The position numbers were made by a program, and so were the translations under genes. Positions 8,514 to 18,879 of a stretch of 20,678 nt of DNA are shown here, piece after piece. Source of the DNA: Mnemiopsis leidyi (taxonomy: Eukaryota; Ctenophora; Tentaculata; Lobata; Bolinopsidae); contig JH153386.1 of the NCBI GenBank assembly GCA_000226015.1, forward strand, positions 20,211-40,888. The letters are read 5' to 3'. The notes under the pieces are model-generated. The model did not search any database and had not been told where the DNA came from. It saw only the letters and a program-made list of their open reading frames with translations. Position 1 is the first letter of the stretch; each line of letters begins with the position of its first letter.

Positions 8514-9292
8514 CAGTCGTTGTTCAAAAATATGCGTGATTGCGCTTTTTTCGGTTTTTGCGACTTATTTGAGAAGGCTGGTGCATAAAATTCGTATCCG
8601 ATATAGCTACATAACTTTTTCTCTCGTCAAGCATATGTATCCTAGCTTGAATTCCAATAGATATTATCTTATTTAAGTTTTTATGGAAAAAATTCTGAAG
8701 ATCAAAGTAAAAAATTCGTAAAAATTATCAAATTTCTTAAAGCTTCAGGATCTTTCGATGATTTCGGTCATAAAGGCATTTTATGGATTTTATTTACCGT
8801 CAATTATATTGTAATTCTTTAAAAAGTTTGATTTTCCTAATTTGCATGGGTGTTACAGCTTTTTTCAAACGGTTAGATTAAAAAATTACCTGTATCGAAA
8901 ATTGAGCAAAATTTCCAAAGCTCATAATTTTTTAAAATGAGGACAAATTAGCTTAAAACCAATCATATAACTCCATTTGCATGCCCTTAGCATACGGAAA
9001 TGACCCGGTCTTTCACATCTAACAAAATCTGAGCAACAGGCCAGATTTAAAAATTTTCGGAATTTTCGCTAAAATTAGCTCTATCTATCATTCCAGACCA
9101 TACAAAAAGCTTCCGAAAATTAATTATGAAAGCTAATTCATATAAAAATTTGAAAAATTCTGCTTAAAAGGCTTTTTAAATCAATAAAATCGGTTAAACA
9201 GGTAAAAAGTTATGGTCGAATCAAAATTTTTGGATTAACACTATTTCTATTGTAAAACGCGCAAAATCACGCATATTTTTGAACAACGACTG
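8514..9292. mobile_element. Non-autonomous DNA transposon (MITE-like), Tc1/mariner-type ends
   Basis: The terminal inverted repeats begin CAGTCGTTGTTCAAAAATAT and are identical for 28 bp (8514-8541 versus 9265-9292), continuing after a 2-base indel to nearly 40 bp. Both ends are flanked by TA (8512-8513 and 9293-9294), the target duplication expected of the Tc1/mariner superfamily. The 779-bp interior is AT-rich and has no ORF, so the element could move only with a transposase made elsewhere. It sits in the same PPIP5K intron as the receptor gene. Superfamily assignment rests on TA flanks and CAGT ends only. Confidence 0.85.
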
Positions 9293-9294
9293 TA

Positions 9295-10870
9295 AGTTTC
9301 GTTCTCAAGAATTGATAAAATTTTTTTCCCAAGAATAGAAGCAATACTTTAAGTAATGGGTATTGTGCCCTCATTTTATACAGCTCTACGTTACACAGTC
9401 TTTACTCCGCGTATCGATCTGTTTTCGAACCATTCTTTGGATCGAGTCCGTGTAAATGTTTTCACGTGTCTCACAGAATGCTAGAACTTTTCTCGCTATC
9501 CTCTTCTTTTATTAGTAACCAGAGCGTGTTGGAATTTAAAAGTACTGTACCAACTTTAAATACAATGAAATAGATGGCGTCAACTTTTCAGCTTATTATG
9601 TCAGTAGCAAAAGTTCTTTCGTGGTTTCGCGAAATGTATTGCATGCTATATACTTATATAAGTTTTTTGAAATATTTTGCTGTCGTCTTTTCAGCCTTCT
9701 TTCGAAATATAAAATTCACTTCAGTTCAATTTTGTGATGATATTCTGCCATTGTTTAGGCGGAAGCGCCCAAAACTCGTTTCTATGTTATATTATTATGG
9801 TATACTTCCTACTAAGCTATAAAGAAAACAGATGAACGGTCTGTACTCAATACTGAAGTAACACCAAGAAACGTAAATGAAATCAATTTTAGATTTCCTA
9901 CTCTCAGGCTCTCATTAATTCTTATTCTAAGTAAGCAATAGAAAACTGCAAGTTCTCCTTTCTGTTTACCGTTCCTTATTTCATTGTCACTGTTAATGTT
10001 GACATCCCGGTGTCCTCAGGAACCCAATTAACATTAGTTAACAAGTCTATTGACGCTTTGGTCATGCTGGTCGAGCTTCAGTGTCTATAGTGGCACTGGT
10101 TACTATAGCGACACTTTTAACTCTGTAGCCATAGTGGCACTGTGTTTTCTGACAGATGCTTACAACAATTTTGAGGTCGGAAGGTTGAACATTTTATTAT
10201 TCGAGTTCCGATTTGATTTATCACCTTCATAATATTTAAACACATTGCAAAATCATTATCTCATTCCGAACATAAACACTTCCCCAACCCTATAAAGTTA
10301 AAATATTTTTTGAATATAATGAGCTAATTGGTGCAGCAGGCGAGTGTGCGTGCACCGAAGTCAGATCATTTGTAGGAAAATAATTTGGGCAGGGCCTAAC
10401 ATTTATATATAGAATTAAGATTTTTGTGGTTTTCTGCTCCTAGTAAGTAATTCTGATATTTTTAATAGTCAGTGGGCTGTCTGACGTCGTTAAAAGTAAG
10501 GCTGCCCAGTGCCCATAGCGGATCACACAATTATAGTTCTAGCCACATCGAAAAAGGACCTAGATATATAGTTTAATTCTTCAATTCGCGAGCTTTTCAG
10601 CTGTTCGTCCAGCTCTACTTAACCTGGATACCTTCTATACTGGAGATAATGATGAGTCTTGAAACATTGTTTAAAAAATAATCACTGCTTTTGTTTACTT
10701 TAAAAGTTCACAAAATTCCAATAGCAATTGGTTTACGATTTAGTATATTTCAGTTGTTCTGCTAATTTACTTTAAACCTACCTGTAAGGATTTCTAGATG
10801 ATAACCAGAATCAAAGTAACAAACTTCTGACGTCCCTGAAATCTGTTATCTGGCTGATTGAGGTCCCACC
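9295..10870. other. Intronic stretch upstream of the GPCR
   Basis: It should contain the receptor's promoter and any 5' UTR, but no element is clear. GGTGCA and TGCACC (about 10330-10354) form a weak hairpin. An 82-residue open frame at 9574-9822 shows no family and looks accidental. Confidence 0.5.
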
Positions 10871-10881
10871 TTGACCATGGC
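10871..10881 (+). promoter_or_regulatory. Translation start context of the GPCR
   Basis: TTGACCATGGC has A at -3 and G at +4, matching the Kozak consensus. The in-frame stop at 10859-10861 rules out a longer N-terminus in this exon. No convincing TATA box sits close upstream; the TATATATA-like run near 10403 is over 450 bases away. Confidence 0.6.
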
Positions 10882-11956
10882 TGCCAACCAAAGCTACGCC
10901 GACCATGTCGTCATCTTCAGTGACGAATCTAGCAGTCCAGACAAAACCTGGGACATCGTCATGGCGATATCCAGCATCGCATTTACTTTGTTGGGCTTGT
11001 TCGGTAACTGCCTTGCTTTTGGATTCTTCCTCGGAAAGACAGATCTTGTGTCCCGACTTTACCAACACATCAATATCATCGACATCGTTATCTGCTTGGG
11101 CCAAGTTCCAGTTATACAGGTTTTACTAACCGATAGACGACCAGGGATGTTCAACAGCCAGGTCTTCTGCGGCATGTGGGCCGTGATTTATCGCAGTAGC
11201 ACTAAACTATATGCCATGGCCGTTCTTCTTCTGAGTTTTTCAAGAACAGTTGCAATTGTTTACCCTTTCTATCAGGTAAAAAAGAGACCCATCCTTATCG
11301 CTCTGTATGTTTACATTTTTTATCTAGCTGTGCACCAAGCAGCCAAGTTTGGAACCGGATTCAGTGAAATGTACAGCACAGATGTAGCTTACTGCTACCC
11401 TTACCTTCTTCCCGACAGCGGAACACAGAAACTGACAGACTTCCAGAGCAAACTGATGACCGCTGAGTATATCCTTGTTTCCTTGGAAACTGGACTTCCC
11501 ATCGTTTTTATTGTCATTAACTTTTTTATAATCATTATAAAGCTGTTGTTTTGTTCTCAAGTGTCATCAACGGGTGGACAGCAACGCAAAGCAGCAGTCA
11601 CAATCGCTATCTTTACAGGAGTATTCCTATTTTGTTATCTTCCACTGTCTATCTTCTTTGCTCTCTACGCTTTTACCTCCAGCACCGCCAGCGAAGACTT
11701 CAGCCCTTCCTCAGGGATTTTTAAACATTATTTCACCTTTTGGTATGTTTGGCCGTTATGCGAATGTGTCCTCAATGCCCTGAACGCAGCGCTCGATTTT
11801 ACCATCTTCTTTACCAGGGTGCGGTACTTCCGGGACTTTCTCTTCAAGTCCAATTCGCGTACTTACAAAACTGTCATGAATACTGGTGTTCTGATGTCTC
11901 GAAGACCAACCCCTCAGTTTGAAGGTATGCAGCTTGGTCAGATTTCACATGCTTAA
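10877..11956 (+). CDS. Class A (rhodopsin-like) G-protein-coupled receptor, intronless, orphan
   Basis: A 359-aa seven-transmembrane protein. TM1 is about 26-52 (LGLFGNCLAF, with the GN motif), TM2 62-84 (Asp69 at position 2.50), TM3 98-124, TM4 137-156, TM5 196-225, TM6 238-264 (FLFCYLPLSIF, Pro256 at 6.50), TM7 286-312. Cys98 and Cys173 fit the TM3-ECL2 disulfide; Asn4 (NQS) is a possible N-glycosylation site. The DRY position reads SRT, keeping only the arginine; NPxxY reads DFTIF, without proline. Start: the first ATG after an in-frame TGA at 10859, in the strong context ACCATGG. A TTG six bases upstream is not needed. Intracellular loop 3 is short; the tail is about 45 residues after TM7. 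Ligand unknown. It resembles invertebrate peptide/orphan receptors; no finer family is claimed. Confidence 0.93.
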   Translation: MAANQSYADHVVIFSDESSSPDKTWDIVMAISSIAFTLLGLFGNCLAFGFFLGKTDLVSRLYQHINIIDIVICLGQVPVIQVLLTDRRPGMFNSQVFCGMWAVIYRSSTKLYAMAVLLLSFSRTVAIVYPFYQVKKRPILIALYVYIFYLAVHQAAKFGTGFSEMYSTDVAYCYPYLLPDSGTQKLTDFQSKLMTAEYILVSLETGLPIVFIVINFFIIIIKLLFCSQVSSTGGQQRKAAVTIAIFTGVFLFCYLPLSIFFALYAFTSSTASEDFSPSSGIFKHYFTFWYVWPLCECVLNALNAALDFTIFFTRVRYFRDFLFKSNSRTYKTVMNTGVLMSRRPTPQFEGMQLGQISHA

Positions 11957-12921
11957 CTCATGTCATTCTTTTAATTTGCGCTGAAACTATGCTGCCAAAA
12001 CAACTGTGATACCTTTTGTTTGTGAAAATAAAAACGAAACGCCTGCTTTTTGCTGGGATATTTAACAAAGCCAAAATTTGATAAAAATTGATTTTATTGT
12101 ATCAAATTTTCTTTAAAAACATGACACGGTCCTTTTATTTGGTATCATACTATTATACAATCACTTCAATAACGGAATAACAATGAGGTTGCTGACTGAA
12201 AGAGCAATTTAAACAAGCTAAGTGGTTTCATAAAACGTCGTATAATAAAGAAAAGCGATTGCCAAAAGAGAGTTGCCACGCTCAGTAACTCAGTAAGTCA
12301 GTATTACTTCAGATCCAATGTTTCATACAGCTGATTGAAGTTTTGCTGTAAGTTTCTTAACCTTGACATGAATCGCTCTGTCGAAAGTGCGGCTTGATTT
12401 TTTTCATTGAGCCATCACTTTTAATACTTTCAAAAACATTATCATAAAAATAAGTTGCAAGGTGAATAAGTGAATTATTGAGTGGCATATTATGTTAAAG
12501 TGATTAAGATAGGTTCCAATCTACATCGCATATCCTGTGTTTTCATTTCATTACAATAGCCGCGTTATAGTTATTTATTACTAGCATCCTTAAAAGGAAA
12601 AGAAGGAGACAGATATCATTTCATGACCAAACAACAACAACAACTGTTTAAAGAAATATCATACCCAAAACATAAAATCAGACAGTATACACATTATTTG
12701 ATTTAAAGTTTTATATGTCAAATATATGTGTGTTTACAGGGGCCCGAGACAAGCTAAATTATACATTATTGGGAAATATCAGGGAAAGGAAGAAAGGCCC
12801 TGTAAATCGAGGGACGCGGTAAATAGAGGCACGGTAGGTAAAGGTTTTACTGTATGTAAATATTTAGGTATTTGTATATAAATATCTAGGTATTTTGTAG
12901 TTTACAAAAAGTGAAACTCAC
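11957..12921. other. Stretch between the GPCR and PPIP5K exon 6
   Basis: Contains the receptor's likely 3' UTR, then AT-rich intron. A CAACAACAACAAC tract lies near 12631, and related AAATATTTAGGTATTTGTATAT words occur near 12856-12897. Nothing else recognised. Confidence 0.6.
12027..12032 (+). terminator. Polyadenylation signal AATAAA of the GPCR gene
   Basis: A canonical AATAAA begins 71 bases past the receptor's stop codon, followed by AT-rich and T-rich sequence. Its position on the receptor's strand suggests a short 3' UTR and supports independent transcription of the nested gene. Confidence 0.6.
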
Positions 12922-13069
12922 ATTCGGCAACTAGCTCAGGATTGTCGTTGATAGCTTTGATCTGCTGAACGATGTTCTTCACGAACTCTAACAATTCACA
13001 ACACTTCTTATACGGACTCTTTATTATCCTCATACTGTCAATAAGGGACTGTGTTCCCGTCGGCGCGAA
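12922..13069 (-). CDS. PPIP5K: PPIP5K exon 6 of window
   Basis: The translation is FAPTGTQSLIDSMRIIKSPY, then KKCCELLEFVKNIVQQIKAI and NDNPELVAE. It aligns with the human run LTPSGSISLIKSMHLIKNPV and the following helix. The acceptor is TTTTGCAG|TT and the donor CGAAT|GTGAGT. Phase 0 in, phase 1 out; the final T joins AT of the next exon to make Tyr. An open frame on the other strand over the same bases is a shadow. The intron that follows on the minus strand is the 6.7-kb one hosting the receptor gene. Confidence 0.93.
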
Positions 13070-13910
13070 CTGCAAAATGAAGGATTTAGTCTATAGAAAA
13101 GTAATAGAGAAAGATGGAGACAGATTGAGATACAGATGGATCAATCAAAAACGCGTAGAAAATAGAATTAACTGTAGGCCCGTAATCATGGCTTTGTAGG
13201 TAGATTATCTAGCGTGAAAGAGACCCCATCAAATGCAGCAGCTGTAATAAAGAATGAAACAAGAAATATACAAAAACAAGTCAGGATAACCCCGGACTCC
13301 CGTGGTGGTAGTCCAGCCCGGGGTTTCATCTATAGATTACAGGTCTGATAGTAACATAGGCCAGGTGGATCTTCATTATGTCGGTAACCAGCATGTCTAC
13401 TCTGGCTTATTAGCCACGTGAGTTCGATAAATCGATATTATCAAGAAGTGGGGAGCGGGTTTATCACACCTTCTCCATATTCAGTATAGCATGATGAGGC
13501 TCCTTTTTCGCGTCTCGGTTTTTATGTGCATCTATTTAAAAGTTTAAAGATCTTATCGGTAGCCACTATTTTTTTTGAGAGATTAATAATTCATGGGCCA
13601 CCTTGTTATTGTATTTCAATTTATTAATGAATCAAACAGTCAGAAGGCTAATCATAAATTTGACTTCAGTTTTCATGATTTACACGTTGAACACTGAGAG
13701 TAGATCTAAATGTCACTTCGATGGTACTTTAAATATAGCCACATCTTTTGAATATGGTGGCTGAAGTCGCTAAAATTGTCAACCTACTGTCCTCATAACT
13801 TTATAACTTTATAATGAAATGGCCACCTAGCGAATAGCCAGCTATAATAGAATACTACCAGATTGGATTTACCGAACAAACGAATTGACCCCTACTACAA
13901 AACCACTTAC
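13070..13910 (-). other. PPIP5K intron (841 nt)
   Basis: AT-rich, no gene recognised. It carries the GC-rich hairpin near 13.3 kb annotated separately. Confidence 0.75.
13288..13325. repeat. GC-rich hairpin
   Basis: AACCCCGG (13288-13295) pairs with CCGGGGTT (13318-13325), and the stem continues with ACT/AGT after a 5-base bulge on the right side, enclosing CCCGTGGTGGT. It stands out from the AT-rich intron and may be the end of an unrecognised repeat element. Confidence 0.65.
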
Positions 13911-13977
13911 CCTCTTGTAATCCTCTTCAGTAAATTCCTCCTGATTGTGTATCATTTTGTGCAACCGCAATTTCACA
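13911..13977 (-). CDS. PPIP5K: PPIP5K exon 5 of window (short)
   Basis: A 67-nt exon encoding VKLRLHKMIHNQEEFTEEDY then KR, matching the family pattern VKxRLHxxxxxxxxFTxEDYxK. The acceptor is CGCTTCAG|T and the donor AAGAGG|GTAAGT, a consensus donor. Phase 2 in, phase 0 out. It is too short to stand out as an open frame, but homology and both splice phases agree with its neighbours. Confidence 0.92.
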
Positions 13978-14208
13978 CTGAAGCGGCGAACTTGTTGATG
14001 TCGGATCTCGTTAAGGTGTTTATAGTTTATATTTAAAAATATTGAGATGAAGTTTTAATTAAATATACAGGTTGTTGAAATCTTATAAGACCAACTACCA
14101 ATAAGTATTAGTAACTCGAAATTAATTTGTTGTCTAAGAATAAAGTATAATACTTCTTTTTCTAGCACACTAATTAAGCACAAAACCACCTTCCATACTA
14201 ATTCTCAC

Positions 14209-14327
14209 TTGGCCATGATGCGCTTGCCGGGTCCGGTGGGTGGCTGGTCCAGCAGTTTGTCAGTCTTGTGAGATCTCACAAGATGGTAGAGTATAGGAGC
14301 TATCTCCCCATCCAGACTCAACAGTCC
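14209..14327 (-). CDS. PPIP5K: PPIP5K exon 4 of window
   Basis: The translation begins GLLSLDGEIAPILYHLVRS, continuing AAAFAK of the previous exon exactly as the family does (human GLLALEGELTPILVQMVKS). The part after it, TDKLLDQPPTGPGKRIMA, matches the variable loop that is serine-rich in vertebrates; here it is proline/glycine-rich. The acceptor is CATTGCAG|GG and the donor GCCAA|GTGAGA. Phase 0 in, phase 2 out; AA plus T of the next exon makes Asn. Confidence 0.93.
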
Positions 14328-15859
14328 CTGCAATGGTAGACTTCATGAGTTAGACGGATTTATAAGAGGAGGGATATTGTAGCGTCTCTAAAACCGTCCT
14401 GCCGTAACAAATTTATTACGTGTCTTGAGCAAGCTATTTATTGTTTACTCTCACTACTCGCTCTAGAGTCTACAGTCTAGAGAGGGTAGATCCAGAGTAG
14501 TATAATGTCCCTCTTGTTAGTGTGTTTACAGAGACAAATGATTTTACTTAGTTAACCGATTATGAGATCGCTGTAAGTGATGCTATATTTAGACAATTTC
14601 ATGTGAATTTACATACAATTAAGGACAACAAACTGCGTCATGGACGATATTTCTTTGAAATCGAACTTCCTCAAACGGACTAGGGATCACTAAGATTCCT
14701 ACAGTTGGCTCAAGGACGTTACAGGTAACACGTTTTTAGAAGAAAAGTTGTCAGAATAGACCATTTTAAAATTGTAAGTAAATTTTCTAACTTGATTTGT
14801 TGATTAACGAGGTTCATAAGCTGAGTTCTGACATTTACGAATAGCTACGCTCTACAGCACATATTCAATCTACTCTGTTTTCCTGACCTCCCTAATTTCT
14901 CAAAACACACAGGCTGTAAAACTGTAAGCCAGTATAACATTCTTTCTTACCTTGTTCCTTTGAATTATCTTTTAATTGGTTAAATTATGACGGGGTTATC
15001 AATTATCTTTTAATTGGTTAAATTATGACGAGGTCGTCTCTAGTTAACTTTCAGCATTCGTTACATATATGATATAAGGGTGGTCTGTGTAGATTAACTC
15101 CGTGCTTTCAGCTGTACTTATGAGCAGTATACAGTATCACTGTCTGTCAGTTAACTAAAGTATGGTAGATTTACAGTATACATACAAGTCGTACAATGGA
15201 ATTAAAAACAGCACTAAGACATTAATCATTACACTATAATACTATTATACAATGATACTAGTTTGCTTCAATCATTAGATCCTCTCCTCCGGTCTGCAGT
15301 GTTCTTTCAATATTTAAATGTAATTTGGTGACGAGAAATCGATCACACAGATTGGAGTATTAAGTTTGGGACTGTATGGCATCTGGGGAACAATCTGCAC
15401 TCCTGTCGACTCTAAATGGGCTCGTGTCCCAAGGCGTGTGTCCCCTTTAGGACTTTAGGTATGGCTAAAGGACTGTTACGCTAAACGGGTCTTTTCAGCT
15501 ACATTAAATCCTAGCTACCACTTAGCAAAATTAATAAGGTTTACATCTCCTTTATACTTTTATAGTCATAATCGTTTTTATTTTTCTTTAGTCTAATTGA
15601 TATCAAATTTGTTTATCATGTAACAGTGATTGACTGCTATGATAGAAAGTCAGGAAATTTAATGCTGAGAAACGCCTTCACATAAATAAAAAATGTCGGA
15701 ATCCTCCCAGAGACATAAATGATTCTAAATGGCAGAAATCAAGGTAAACGATCCGTCCCTTCAACTCATAAACCTAAGACTTCTGCAGAACTCTGTGGCA
15801 ATATTTAAGTATTAGTATGAGATAATGAGGAGCTACCCCTTATATAGTTTTATACCAAC
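14328..15859 (-). other. PPIP5K intron (1.53 kb)
   Basis: AT-rich, no gene or element recognised apart from the short tandem duplication near 15 kb. Confidence 0.75.
14963..15030. repeat. Tandem duplication, period 38 bp
   Basis: A 30-base word starting AATTATCTTTTAATTGGTTA occurs at 14963-14992 and identically at 15001-15030. The spacers, GGGTTATC and AGGTCGTC, differ after the shared word. Confidence 0.9.
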
Positions 15860-15978
15860 CTTAGCGAAAGCAGCTGCAGTAGTCTGAACCCGGCCCTCGT
15901 CACTTGCGTATATCTTCAAGTCGTGTCGGTAAGTGCTGTGGAGTCTGATAAAACCGCTCCCCGGCAGTGCGCTGTAAT
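15860..15978 (-). CDS. PPIP5K: PPIP5K exon 3 of window ([19 protein letters not shown])
   Basis: This is the best conserved exon. It encodes LRLHST-type residues and then [17 protein letters not shown], followed by TTAAAFAK, nearly identical to animal PPIP5Ks (only QM to QT near the end). In the histidine acid phosphatase fold the S-D-x-x-R stretch, here SDEGR, supplies an arginine of the phosphate pocket, so this part of the site looks intact. The acceptor is CTTACAG|AT and the donor GCTAAG|GTTGGT, unusual at +3 to +5 but keeping GT. Phase 1 in, phase 0 out. Confidence 0.96.
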
Positions 15979-16979
15979 CTGTAAGTCAGAATTTGATTAG
16001 GAACTTCGGTTATTATCTTGTGTTGTGTGAAGAAAAAGTCGGGATCTGGTCAGAAACTTTTAAGTGAACTGTGATTTGATCATTTTGAGGATACATATTA
16101 GATTATGTCCACGGATAAAGAATTTCAGCATATGGTTAACTGATTCTGCACCTAGAAAATATAAAGATCCCCGGGCTGAACATTACATTAACGCGATTGA
16201 AAGTTTCCAGTAACAGTACTGAGAGAAGATTTGTCCTTTTATTTTAGGCTATTTATCCCGTTTTTATACGACAGCAATTTAACCTCCAAAGTTGTTTGAC
16301 GATTAACAATGATTTAACAACACCCGTTTTACAATCTAATTCACATTGATCAAGAATGATTTTTCACTTTCAAAGCAATTTACTTTTCTTATGAAACACT
16401 TATGGCCTGTTGAACTCAATCAATTTGATATTGATGGTCCAGAAGATTCCTAGCAGACTTATTGAGTGATCAACTCTTCCACGGATCTCCATAAAAAACG
16501 ACATTAAGCAAACATCAGACGTCAAATACATTGATATATAACCCAGAATTTATTGCCAGTTTAGCCAGTTAAGCTATTTTGCAAGCAAGTTTTGCTGGTT
16601 CGTTGCCTTTGACTGGGTTTACCCGTCAATTTGCAAAATCTCAAATTAATGAGCTGACTGCCTAATCATTTGCTGTCAACCCCTGACCAATCGCATCCAC
16701 CCAGTATCTCAACATTTTAAGATTTAAACAACCATTTCAAAATATCTGCTCGTGAAATCTAACATTGCAGCATGAATGATTTAAATTTGTGTTTCATAAT
16801 ATGTCCACCTGGCCCATTTTAGTTTAATGCTGTTACAGTACAACGAATTTTTAATTGCAAGCCTTTCTTTTGTGTGACAATAAAAAGCAAGACGGTGTTT
16901 AAAAGTCTTTACGTCTCAAAAATATCCTTTTCGGTAGCGTCTGATCAGGTAAAAAACAAGTAAAGTATCTTGAACAAAC
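15979..16979 (-). other. PPIP5K intron (1.0 kb)
   Basis: AT-rich; nothing recognised on either strand. Confidence 0.75.
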
Positions 16980-17099
16980 CATTCTTGTTCGGGTAGACGG
17001 ATCTGAATGAGTCTCCCATACATTCGCTCTGAGCTCTTCCTGCCATTGTTAGTTCTCCTCCCCACTTCAATATGAGCAACAGTTTCTGTGCTGGTTGTT
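16980..17099 (-). CDS. PPIP5K: PPIP5K exon 2 of window (KWGGELT segment)
   Basis: The translation contains [16 protein letters not shown], aligning with the family segment [16 protein letters not shown]. The usual proline after GGELT is methionine here. The rest ([18 protein letters not shown]) corresponds to the helix normally reading roughly QAEELGRAFR and then YPGG. The acceptor is TTTACAG|AA and the donor AATG|GTTTGT, which is a weak match to GTRAGT. Phases are 1 in and 1 out, and both joins give sensible codons (GAA before, GAT after). An open frame of another phase covers the same bases and is a shadow. Confidence 0.9.
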
Positions 17100-18636
17100 C
17101 TGTAAAGTTCAGTAGTTACGGTTAGTTGCATAGTTAGTAGTTAAGGTGCGGTACTTAGTTAATGTTTGTTGTTTAAACACAGCCAGTTACTTTGACTATC
17201 AAAACAGGTTAGTTGCTTAGGCCTGGTATTGGCTCATCTCCAAATTTCCCTTTAGTTTTAATTTATCATTGTGTTTCTTGATGAAAGCGAGAAGATCTAG
17301 AAGGAAATCAGTTGTTTTGAATAAAAAACAACTAATATTTTCAGTACATATAGACTTTATACCAAGCAAGGTTACCGTTACTCTGTCGATTCCTGAGCTA
17401 CGATTACCTTTACGGTTACTGTAAATCGCCTAGAAACGATTTGTTTAACTAAATTACAGCTGCGAAATTTGAGTGTAGTACGTCGGGACCCCGGAAGTAT
17501 CTTGGGAGGAATATATTTATTATTTGAATGTAATTTACTTGATAATTAATATACCAGGGTTCTGATAATTTATGTTCTCCTGATACCAAAAATGTTAAAA
17601 TTGAATTCCAAAAAAGCAGAAAGCATTGCATTCTCCATAATCAAAGCTGTGAAAATTTTACTGAGTTATTTATGTGAAATCCAAACCGCTTTCACGACAT
17701 TCCTTGACAGAGTTTCCGAGACTGAGTCACAACGGTATTCAGTGTCAGGTGGGAAAGTTATGATTTGTTCGGCTCTAGTTACTAGTTTCACCTTACAAGG
17801 AAATAATCTCATCCAAAAGATCGGCACAAAATTCGAAAGTGACGGTCATGAAATTATCTCTGTCATCTCGTTAAGTCACATCAAGTTGGAATCCTGTTAA
17901 GGGTCACGTTCTTATAAATGATGATTTTAATACTTTGATACGCCATACGAATAGGCAGAGCGTGACGGAGCCTTTGAGATAGTCACCAAATTTGAAACGG
18001 CGCTCATTTCGGTTACTCAGGGTAATTATCATTTATCTATTTTATATGTGAAGTAGGTCGGTGCTATGACCGTATGTGTCTTTGTATCGGCTGAGGAGTT
18101 GTGCAGTTATGATAGTTAGATGGTTAGATTTAACGGTGCTTTATTTTGTTAACAACGCCGTCACCAACGCATAGTTTTTATTGTGCTGAACAATGTCAGG
18201 GAGTCTGTATAAAAGATTGCGTGTATACTTAAAGTCTGCATATTTTGGCAACGATATTATAGTACAAAACTATTCATTGGCTATGTTTTGAAGTTTCGAG
18301 TCGCTACTCTTAGTCTTAACGTTTTTTGAAACTGTAACCTGACTAACCGTTCAAGCTTGTTGTAAGCACAGATTTCTACTCCGACATAACAATTTAATAT
18401 ACTAATATATATATCATGTGCTTGGTAGAGCACATACATGATACAGTTCACATGATCTTTTATTATAATTTTTAAACATAATGGGTATATTTAGCACACT
18501 ATCTAAGATTCTTCTACATTGAACGACAAAGCGTTTCGTTTGATATCACAGGTATAAACGCCCATTCTTTAAGAATGTTTATCCCCCTCAAACAAACCCG
18601 CATGTTCGATGCATGATAAGCAGCAACTGGTTTTAC
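17100..18636 (-). other. PPIP5K intron (1.54 kb)
   Basis: No gene recognised. A 102-residue plus-strand open frame at 17592-17900 matches no family I know. A hairpin-like TATCATGTGC...GCACATACATGATA occurs at 18412-18443. Confidence 0.65.
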
Positions 18637-18761
18637 CTGTAGGTGTCTCTTCGTATTCCTCTATGATCTGTTCTATCCTCTTTAGAGGCGTTTTGTTGGG
18701 AGGCTTGTTGGTCACCCACTTTAGCTGCACCTTCCTGTTGACTCCAGAGAAATGTCCGTAC
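18637..18761 (-). CDS. PPIP5K: PPIP5K exon (first of eleven in the window)
   Basis: The translation starts YGHFSGVNRKVQLKW, matching the PPIP5K/VIP1 segment just after the catalytic RHG region of the phosphatase-like domain (human: YGHFSGINRKVQL). The acceptor reads TTATTTAG|G and the donor ACAG|GTAAAA. The exon enters in phase 2; the expected preceding residue is Met, split AT|G. It leaves in phase 1, with the G joining AA of the next exon to give Glu. The second half (VTNKPPNKTP...IEQIIEEYEE) is a charged, poorly conserved linker. PPIP5K phosphorylates and dephosphorylates inositol pyrophosphates (5-InsP7 to InsP8 and back) in the cytosol. The kinase half and RHG motif are not found in the window. 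Confidence 0.93.
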
Positions 18762-18786
18762 CTAAATAAGGGGTGAATACTTGGAT

Positions 18787-18870
18787 AAGGGGTGTGGTCA
18801 GTTACCATGGTTACCTAGATACTTAAAAAAGGGTGTTGTCGGTTACCAGGGTTACCTAGATACTTGAAAA
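18787..18870. repeat. Tandem duplication, period 42 bp
   Basis: Two diverged copies of a unit containing GGTTACCTAGATACTT, GTTACCATGG/GTTACCAGGG and AAGGG(G)TGT lie head to tail, just upstream (on the minus strand) of PPIP5K exon 1 of the window and next to the SINE tail. Confidence 0.85.
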
Positions 18871-18879
18871 TGCAATGCT

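Noticed and set aside
9574-9822. 82-residue plus-strand open frame
   Set aside because: Hydrophobic and phenylalanine-rich as expected of AT-rich DNA; no family recognised.
10871-10876. TTG start two codons before the receptor's ATG
   Set aside because: Nuclear animal genes start at ATG, and the ATG at 10877 has a strong Kozak context.
17592-17900. 102-residue plus-strand open frame
   Set aside because: No domain, no recognisable family, ordinary intronic composition. It could be chance at this length.
18418-18433. tRNA D-arm-like GTGCTTGGTAGAGCAC
   Set aside because: No B box or other tRNA arms follow; it is part of a simple hairpin.
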